From Agapanthus africanus (lineage: Eukaryota > Streptophyta > Magnoliopsida > Asparagales > Amaryllidaceae), in the NCBI GenBank assembly GCA_030015575.1, contig CM057340.1:754981632-755045631 (forward strand): a stretch of DNA of 64,000 bases, in the 5' to 3' direction. The notes under the pieces are model-generated. The model saw only the letters and a list, made by a program, of their open reading frames with translations, had not been told where the DNA came from and did not search any database. This document shows positions 57,200 to 64,000 of the stretch, piece by piece. Every line of letters starts with the position of its first letter. Within the stretch, counting starts at the first letter, position 1. Position numbers and translations under genes: made by a program.

Positions 57200-57697
57200 G
57201 ATCAAATACAGTATCCGCCAGAGTACACACTTCCAATGTTCCACATGTACAAAGGAACTGGAAATCCTCGCCAGTACATTGCGCGATTTAAATCCATGTG
57301 CGACAATATTGGAGGAAATGATATAATGCTCCTCCAACAGTTCATCAGCATTCTGGCAGGCATCGCCTTCAAATGGTATGCGGAACTCCCAAATGATTCC
57401 ATGAAAACCTTTGATGATATGGATATGCTCTTCTATCAGAGATTCGCTAGTGAGAATGAACACACTACCGTGGTGGCGTTGGTCAACGAAAGGGTTGGAC
57501 TGAATGAAACCTGGGTTCAATATGTTACCCGATGGCGAAATCTCTGGTCAAAATGCGAGCAACGCATCGACGAGGCTGCAGCCGTGGGAATGTTCATAGC
57601 CACCCTTGACCCAAATTCAATGGTGTTCCAATTTATGCCCTTCTTCAAGCCGATGACCTTCCAAGAGCTCATGGATAAAATGACTCGATTGGATTAG
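57200..57697 (+). pseudogene. P gag core
   Basis: Retrotrans_gag core: MFHMYKGTGNPRQYIARFKS, AGIAFKWYAELPNDSMKTF, FYQRFASENEHTTVVALVNE, ETWVQYVTRWRNLWSKCEQR, then FFKPMTFQELMDKMTRLD and a TAG. Closely follows the M gag core. A frameshift near 57130-57200 separates it from the preceding part. Confidence 0.8.
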
Positions 57698-58340
57698 ATG
57701 GGTCAAGACCCTTCGTCATCCGATGAAGATGAATGAAAAGCAGGCAAGATGGCGTTTGTCGCCAACGCTCAGCAAAAAATGAGCGGCTCTGAAGCAACCT
57801 GTCGCCAAAATAGCGACGACATGGGTACTCGCACCCCTTGAGATATACACAGGGAGCATATTTCTCACTGGCGGAAGAATCTCTACGTGGGATGGTTCTT
57901 TATTCTCAAAAAACACAAAGGATATCAAGGGACCTACAAGTGGATCCTGCAATCAAGTGGAATATCCTACTTGAACTAAAAAACCATGGGAGGGATGTGA
58001 AACCTATGTCCCACTCCGAATCAGACGATGAGGGGAAAAGACCCCAAGTCAAGTTCATTCTTCCAGGGAAGAAGAAGACTCGGTAGAAGGAATGACATGA
58101 TATCTCGTTCTTTCATATATTAAGTAGATGCTCCATCAGTATTGGAAAGCGACATTGATGAGCAGGGGGCAGGTGCCGTATAAAATGCCCGGTACATCCC
58201 GCAGAACAACCCGATTGGCACGATGATAGATGAAGCAGTCCAAGAAGGTGAAGATAGTCTAAGGCGTGAAGTGTCCATGCAAACAAAGGACAGGCAGCAG
58301 TGCCTCAGCAAACAAGAGTTGGAAGGGATGAGTTATGCAA
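57698..58340 (+). pseudogene. P gag tail and remnant of linker; pol missing
   Basis: Short frames such as KAGKMAFVANAQQKMSGSEA (gag tail) and GKRPQVKFILPGKKKTR. No zinc-like motif, protease, RT, RNase H or integrase can be found before the 3' untranslated part begins near 58340, so P lost all of pol. Confidence 0.6.
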
Positions 58341-58359
58341 CTCCTCGACCGAATGATAA

Positions 58360-58860
58360 AATGGGCCGAAACATTTCTAAACTAACGCATTCCCATAAAA
58401 AAAACGGAAATGTTGGACCAAAACATCCCTAAACTAACGCGTTCCCCAAAAAAATGAGAATATTGGACCGAAACATCCTTAAACTAACAACGGACCGAAA
58501 CGTCCTTAAACTAATATTCGTCTCAAAAAAGGGAATGTAAGACCAAAAAGTCCTTAAACTAATTACTCGCCTCAAGCATGGCGGTATCGGACCGAGATGT
58601 CCCTAAACTAGAACCTCGCCTCAAATATGGCGACATCGGACCGAGATGTTCTTAAACTAACAATGTACCGAGAAGTCCTTAAAATAACAATCCGCCTCAA
58701 ATATGGCGATAACAGACCGAGAAGTCTTTAAACTAACAATCCACCTCAAAAATGGCGACAATGGACCGAAAAGTCCTTAAACTAGAAATTTCGTCTCAGA
58801 CATGGCAATAATGGACCGGAACGTCCCTAAACTAGCTCATCGCCCCAAATACGGCGATAT
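58360..58860 (+). repeat. Repeat of GGACCGAAA…TCCTTAAACTAA phrases
   Basis: At least ten imperfect copies of GGACCGAAACGTCCTTAAAC, spaced 30-60 bp, with GCCTCAAATATGGCGA between several of them. The complement (GTTTAAGGACGTTTCGGTCC) resembles the LTR phrase at 36790-37110. M has the same part on the opposite strand near 46370-46460. Confidence 0.85.
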
Positions 58861-59039
58861 GTTCCTTTGAGATCTATATTGCAATCGAAGTCTCAACGGC
58901 GAAGATTGCAACTCAAGTCCTACCGGCTACACAGCTACTCCAGCAATGAAGCTACCCCCAAATCCCACCGGAAAACAGATGGGTCACCTGCGGCGAAACT
59001 ACTTTCGAGAGTTCCATCATTATCAAAAAAACTAAAAAA

Positions 59040-59260
59040 CGGTATATCCACAGGCGAAATGGGCACGGATGAAAACCCGAAAGGGCATTGTGAGTAAAAA
59101 TAGCAGGATTGCCGGTGAGTTTGTGAAAACCCGAAAGCAATCTCGTTAAAAAACGGTATGTCCAAAAGCAAAATGGGCATGGATGAAAACCCGAAAGGGC
59201 GCCAAGAGTAAAAATAACAGGACTGCCAGCGAGTTTGTGAAAACCCGAAAAGGACGCAAA
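59040..59260 (+). repeat. GAAAACCCGAAAGGGC repeat
   Basis: Four to five units containing GAAAACCCGAAAGG and GGCACGGATG/GGGCATGGATG with AAAAACGGTATGTCC between. M holds the same text on the minus strand near 46200-46300. Confidence 0.8.
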
Positions 59261-59309
59261 CTCATAAAATAAAAAATTCATGCGCACTTGCAAGGTCCTC
59301 TCTACCTTG

Positions 59310-59810
59310 TGAGGAGAAAATAGCCGCGTGAGATCCTTACGACTCACAAAAGAGCAATACACTTAGGATTCCCCACGATTCTTATGGAGAAATTACTCTT
59401 ACGAGATCCTCACGAGTAGTAAGGAGAATTCCCCCTATGAGACACTCACGGCTCAAGAATTTGAAAGTCTTAGGTTACAGGGATATAAATCTGTTCTTAA
59501 GACGTCATATCCCCCAAGTTGCCTACAGGCGGTCTAATATTTACCCTTGTATACAATCCATGGGCATGAATAAACAATTCCCCACCAAGTTTCTCCAATG
59601 ACGAGAAATGTTCCCATATGGTGAACGACACTTGTAAGTCCTCTCGACTTATAAGAAGAAAATACTCTTATAAGATCCTTACGATTTATAAGAGAATACA
59701 CACATAGGAATCCCCACGATTTCTAAGAAGAAAATACACCTACGAGATCATCATGACTCGTAGGGAGAAATAATGTTATGAGATCCTTACGGCTCATAAA
59801 GTGAAAAATT
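59310..59810 (+). repeat. Hairpin clusters of P, constant-loop family
   Basis: Complement-sense versions of M clusters A-C: TTATAAGATCCTTACGATTTATAAG (about 59670) lies in a run with CTTGTAAGTC/GACTTATAAG (59632), CCTACGAGATC/GACTCGTAGG (about 59730) and TTATGAGATC/GGCTCATAA (about 59775), plus two or three decayed units near 59335-59455. Arms differ from M but pairing is largely kept. Confidence 0.78.
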
Positions 59811-59869
59811 ATTAGTCGACAGGATCCTAATCCTGTGTACTAAGCCATCTTTTTTCAAATCAACAAAGG

Positions 59870-60110
59870 TAAATGATAATTTTCTCCTGGCAATATTCCA
59901 GTTGTAGCGATACTGATGCTTAAATAGGTGTCAAACCCCAAGTCCTCTCAAAGCAAATGATGATTCGCTCCTGGCAACATTCCAGTGGTAGCGATGCTGA
60001 TGCCTAAACAGGTGTCAAACTCCAAGTCCTTTCACGGCAAATGATGATTTGCTCCTGAAAATATCCCAGTCATAGCGATACCGATACCAAGGTTGGTATC
60101 AGATTCCAAA
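59870..60110 (+). repeat. Roughly 75-bp repeat, three units
   Basis: GCAAATGATGATTYGCTCCTG followed by CAATATTCCAGT…AGCGAT and GGTRTCA recurs near 59870, 59955 and 60035. M has two units of the same on the minus strand (45460-45620). Confidence 0.8.
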
Positions 60111-60539
60111 CTCGCAATAAAAATAGCAGCGAGTAGCAAAAAAATAATGCATATGAAATAGCCGAAATGATGGGGCAACTTGCAATAAAAATCAGCGAGC
60201 AAAAAATATGCAAAATGTTTGGGTAACTCGCAATAAAAAGCAGTGAGTAAAAATATAAAAAAAATAGCCGAAATGATTGGGCACTGCTGATAAAAATCTA
60301 AAATGATTGGGCAATTGCAATTTTCGTGATATGAAATGCTGAAAAGATAGAGCATCACGGCAATAAAAACTAAAATAAAATAAAATTTCCTCTGCCCTGC
60401 AAGTATGTCCATATTGACTCTTGTATACGATCCATGAACACAAATGAAAAGGGAACCATATTTTCCCACCAGGCTCCGTCAAAGGGAGAGCCAAGTCTTA
60501 ACGGTTCATATACAACCCAGAGACTATCTCGGCGTTCCT

Positions 60540-61920
60540 TCTCATTCTAGCAGGGTGTAGACGCAACGTCAACAAAAGACCCAAGGACCAAAACAAAAAA
60601 AGGAGTGATGGAAAAATCCTAACTTCAGCTCGACGTGCTTCTCATACCAGTAGGATGCAGACGCAACGTCAACAAAGGCTCCAAGGAGCCAAATCAAAAG
60701 GGAGTGACGGAAAAATCCTAACTCCAGCTCGACGTGCTTCTCAAGCCAGCAGGACGTAGACGCAACGTCAACAAAAGACCCAAGGGCCAAAACAAAAAAG
60801 GAGTGACGGCAAAATCCTAACTCTAGCTCGACGTACTTCTCATGCCAGCAGGATGCAGACGCAACGTCAACGAAGGCTCCAAGGAGCCAAATCTAAAAGG
60901 AGTGATGGCAAAATCCTAATTCCAGCTCGACGTGCTTCTCATACCAGCAGGATGTAGACGCAATGTCATCAAAGACCCAAAGGTCAAACAAAAAAGGAGT
61001 AATGGCAAAATCCCATCTCCAGCTCGACGTTCCTTCTCGGTGCAGATGCGACGTCAAGAAAGGCTCCAAGGAGCCAAATCAAAAAGGAGTGACGGAAAAA
61101 TCCTAATTCCATCTTGGCGTGCTTCTCATGCCAGCAGGATGTAGATGCAACGTCAACAAAAAACCCCAAGAGTCAAATAAAAAAGGAGCAATGGCAAAAT
61201 CCTAACTCCAGCCCGACGTGCTTCTCATGCTAGCAGGATGTAGACGCAACGTCATCAAAGACCTAAGGGTCAAACAAAAAAGGAGTAATGACAAAATCCC
61301 AGCTCTAGCTCGACATTCCTTCTCGGTGCAGATGCAACGTCAACAAAGGCTCCAAGGAGCCAAATCAAAAGGGAGTGACGGAAAAATCCTAACTCTAGCT
61401 CGACGTGCTTCTCATGCCGGCAGGATGTAGACGCAACATCATCAAAGACCCAAGGGTCAAGCAAAAAAGGAGTAATGGCAAAATCCCAGCTCCAGCTCGA
61501 CGTTCCTTCTCGGGGAAGACGCAACGTCAATAAACAAAAGTAGAGTGATGGCAAAAATCCTAGCTCCAGCTCGACGTTTTCCTCATTTCAGCAGTATGCG
61601 GACGCAACAATCAAATAAATATGAAGTGATGGCAAAATCCTAGCTTCAGATATTAATGGCAACATCTAAAGCCTAGAGATCACCCCGACGTTCTGCTCAT
61701 GCCAGCAGGGTGCAGACACGACGTCAACTAAGACCCAAGGGTTAAATAGAAATGGAGTCACGGCAAAATCCTAGCTCCAAGTCTTGACGGTTCATATACA
61801 ACCTAAAGACTATCCCGGCGTTCCTTCTCACTCCAGCAGGATGTAGACGCAACATCAACAAAAGACCCAAGGGTCGAAACAAAAATGGAGCAATGGAATA
61901 TTCCTAACTCCGGACTTCAA
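60540..61920 (+). repeat. About 98-bp tandem repeat, at least 11 units
   Basis: AGCTCGACGTGCTTCTCA-type starts recur near 60631, 60730, 60829, 60928, 61024, 61115, 61213, 61310, 61399, 61499 and 61572. Two unit types alternate in places (one with CCCAAGGGTCAAAC, the other with CTCCAAGGAGCCAAATC), hinting at a higher-order unit of about 196 bp. It is in the same position as the 31-bp repeat of M but unrelated in sequence. Minus-strand frames here are repeat artefacts. Confidence 0.9.
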
Positions 61921-62061
61921 CTGCGATACATACTGCATGGAGGTCCTACAGATGTCTACCTTACTTCAGCAAAGAATCAGCACGACATCGTCAAAGCAAA
62001 AACCGAAGTGATGGCTGTTCCCCTCTGAACGGCGGCCAAGACATGGGCGTCTTGCCTATGA

Positions 62062-62072
62062 TTCGGGGCAGA
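62062..62072 (+). other. Polypurine tract of P
   Basis: TTCGGGGCAGA directly before the LTR start TGCTATTTGG; same junction as at 36305/36306. Confidence 0.7.
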
Positions 62073-64000
62073 TGCTATTTGGTTTTATCCGTCCACCTCT
62101 ACGAAGATGCCAAGTTAATTTATGGCACCGTGTATCGGAGGTTTAGACGGATGCGGCCGATATAGCAGACTTCGTCAGATTCCCCCTCGTTCGAGGGGTT
62201 TTTGATTGTAGGGACGCTCTTCCCTGCAGGCGCAAGCCCCTGCAGTTAATTACGCTACCGCATCGCGGTAACAACTTTCTCCTTCTCCAGAATTTCACTT
62301 CATGTCGTGGGTGTTTGTTTTGTTTGTGGTTGCCCGTGGATTGTATACGGAGACTAATTTATATCGTCGTCCGTAGGACGTGGATTAGTCCAAATCCATA
62401 TTTACTTAGATTTGGGTTTGGGGTTTTAGTTTAAGGATACGTTAGCCGTATTGAGGCTAAGATCAACTTAAACGTTTGTTAAGGATACGTTAGCCTAATC
62501 TCCAGACTAAGATCAACTTAACGGGATCGTTTGGATTCGACAAGAGAGAGATTGGCTCTATTGTTCCAGTTTAGGGACATAGTGGTCCATTTAATATATG
62601 GCCATCGGGACCCGTCACCTCTCTGACGTCGTTGAAGGATTACAACGATAGGTGTCAGAGAAGTTCAGAGATGTACCCTTGAACCAAAGTTGATTAGGGG
62701 ATCTATAGTCCGATTTAGGACTAAAGTCTGTTTGAAAGTTTAAGAATACGTTAGCCATTTTTGAGGCTAAGATCAACTTAAACGGGATCATTTAGATCCG
62801 ACAAAAGAGTATTTGGGCTCTATTGTTCCAGTTTAGGGACGTAGTGGTCCATTGCCAGTTTAGGGACATGGGGGTCCATGTTCCAGTTTAGGGACATAGT
62901 GGTCCATCGTTCCCGTTTTGGGGACGGATATTAGTTTAAGGACGCATTAGTCCATGAGTTTAAGGACGCTTAAGTCCATAGGTTTAAGGACCCCACAGTC
63001 CGTATCTTGGTTTAAGAACGCATAATTCCATGAGTTTAAGGACCCCACGGTCCGTATCGATGTGTGGTTGTCGGGACCCGTCACCTCTCTAACGTCGTTG
63101 AAGGATTACAACGATAGGTGTCAGAGGAGTTCGGAGATATACCCTTGAACCGGATGTAAATTGATTTAAGGGAGCAGTCAGGCTCAGTCAATTTAATTTG
63201 AGGACTTACGGCCATGATTGGGCTAAGTCCAGTTGAATATGTTCAACATTTTCATTTGTCTTTGGCCTATTAGGCCTATGCTAGGGCTTTGCCCCAGTTT
63301 AATAATGCACTGCATTTTATTTTGGCCTTTAAGGCCTTTTAAATTAGGCTCTGTTCCCTTTATAATGCAGAGCATTTGTTCTGGGTCCATTGGACCTCTT
63401 AATTGGGCTCTGCCCCTTTTAAAATTAATGCATTGCATTTTATTAGGCTTGTTAGGCCTTTTTTGATTCGGCTCTGCCCTTCTTTACAATAATGCAGTGC
63501 ATTAATTATCTGACAGTGGTCATGTGGCCTGTCAGGCGCTTTGCGCCAATTAATGAGCGCAAGCGCACGTGGAGGTGGCACGTGTCACGCTCTGGTGAGC
63601 GCAAGCGCAGTGCGCTGCGCTGTTGCGCTGCTGACACATGGCGCGCTCTGGTGAGTTGCACCAATTTAAGAGAGCAGTGCTCTATTTTTAAAAGCGCATA
63701 GCGCAAGTTATTCTGGAGCTGACACGTGGCGCTCTCTGGTGGCTTGCGCCAACCCAGGAGCGCAACGGTACAGACTTACAAGTGCAAGGCACTGTTTTAA
63801 TATCTTGATCCAATTTTTGGATTCAAGAAAAGAATCTTTTAAGATTCCAGATTCAGTGGTTCATAAAAAAGGCAATGCTTTTGTTCTTATTATATTTTTA
63901 TTGAAGATCCTTGATCTTGTTCTTAGATCAATGATCTTTTTTAGAAGAAATTCTTCTTTTCAAAGGTTTACCTTTCTTTTCTTTTCTGAATTCTTCTCAA
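62073..64000 (+). mobile_element. Tat-type 3' LTR (d) of P, cut by window end
   Basis: It starts TGCTATTTGGTTTTATCCGT and follows LTR (b) from 36306: CCCCTGCAGTTAATTACG, GGATTAGTCCAAATCCATAT, AAGGATACGTTAGCC, TTTAGGGACATAGTGGTCC phrases, GCGC-rich part and the beginning of the hairpin array (GAATCTT/AAGATTC at 63832, AGAAGAA/TTCTTCT near 63945). Roughly 1.5 kb more is expected to the right. Confidence 0.82.
63240..63510 (+). repeat. 62-bp repeat with variable palindromes in LTR (d)
   Basis: Four units, each with an AATGCA-NN-GCAT palindrome (63304, 63364, 63427, 63491) and an inverted pair around the GG-CC words: GGCCTTTAAGGCC, GGTCCATTGGACC, AGGCTTGTTAGGCCT. The arms change between units but remain paired. 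Confidence 0.75.

Noticed and set aside
60032..61554. Minus-strand frames such as ALGSFVDVASTSCWLEKHVE
   Set aside because: They repeat with the 98-bp tandem array and have no fixed frame or start.
1..64000. Host genes, tRNA or rRNA genes
   Set aside because: No conserved exon, A/B-box tRNA fold or rRNA block was recognised on either strand; short or fast-evolving genes could still be missed by eye.

Overview
The window looks like retrotransposon-filled heterochromatin from a flowering plant. I find no host gene, tRNA, rRNA or CRISPR array. Nearly every stretch that can be named belongs to a Ty3/gypsy LTR retrotransposon: chromovirus lineages with initiator-Met primer sites, and Tat-lineage elements with a second, archaeal-type RNase H. 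The rest is MITE-like palindromes, tandem repeats and A/T-rich filler. The species cannot be told from the sequence. All family calls come from motifs read by eye; nothing was searched.

Left part (1-7.2 kb). The tail of a GA-rich chromovirus LTR (1-984) abuts the gag start and 532-bp LTR of another minus-strand chromovirus (985-2140). Four related palindromic MITE-like units follow (2761-4470), then unassigned DNA and a broken minus-strand gag with a zinc knuckle (about 6190-6650).

Middle-left (7.15-21.5 kb). One old minus-strand chromovirus pol (C2) is split into three blocks. The first insertion, at 7618-17606, is a complete non-autonomous LTR element (E1: 996-bp LTRs, GAAGA target duplication). 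E1 carries a single long non-gag/pol reading frame and is itself cut by a solo LTR (11962-15696, CAAAG duplication). The second insertion is a solo LTR at 18097-19681.

Middle (21.5-36.3 kb). C2 gag is cut by a minus-strand Tat-type LTR. That LTR was later split by an 11-kb Tekay/Del-like chromovirus (23727-34716, ACACC duplication), whose LTRs are over 99% alike although its coding region is thoroughly dead.

Right part (36.3-64 kb). This is a cluster of Tat-lineage copies: a 3.5-kb LTR (36306-43443, split by a solo LTR), a minus-strand internal region with almost complete gag-PR-RT-RNaseH-aRNaseH-integrase (M, 43444-55480), a truncated LTR (55481-56522), a plus-strand gag-only derivative (P, 56523-62072) and its 3' LTR running off the window. 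The most unusual signals are here: a conserved 177-codon ORF inside the LTR; dense arrays of short perfect hairpins that keep pairing while sequence changes; a second hairpin family with a constant loop in the 3' untranslated part; and unrelated tandem repeats (31 bp and about 98 bp) at the same place in two related elements.
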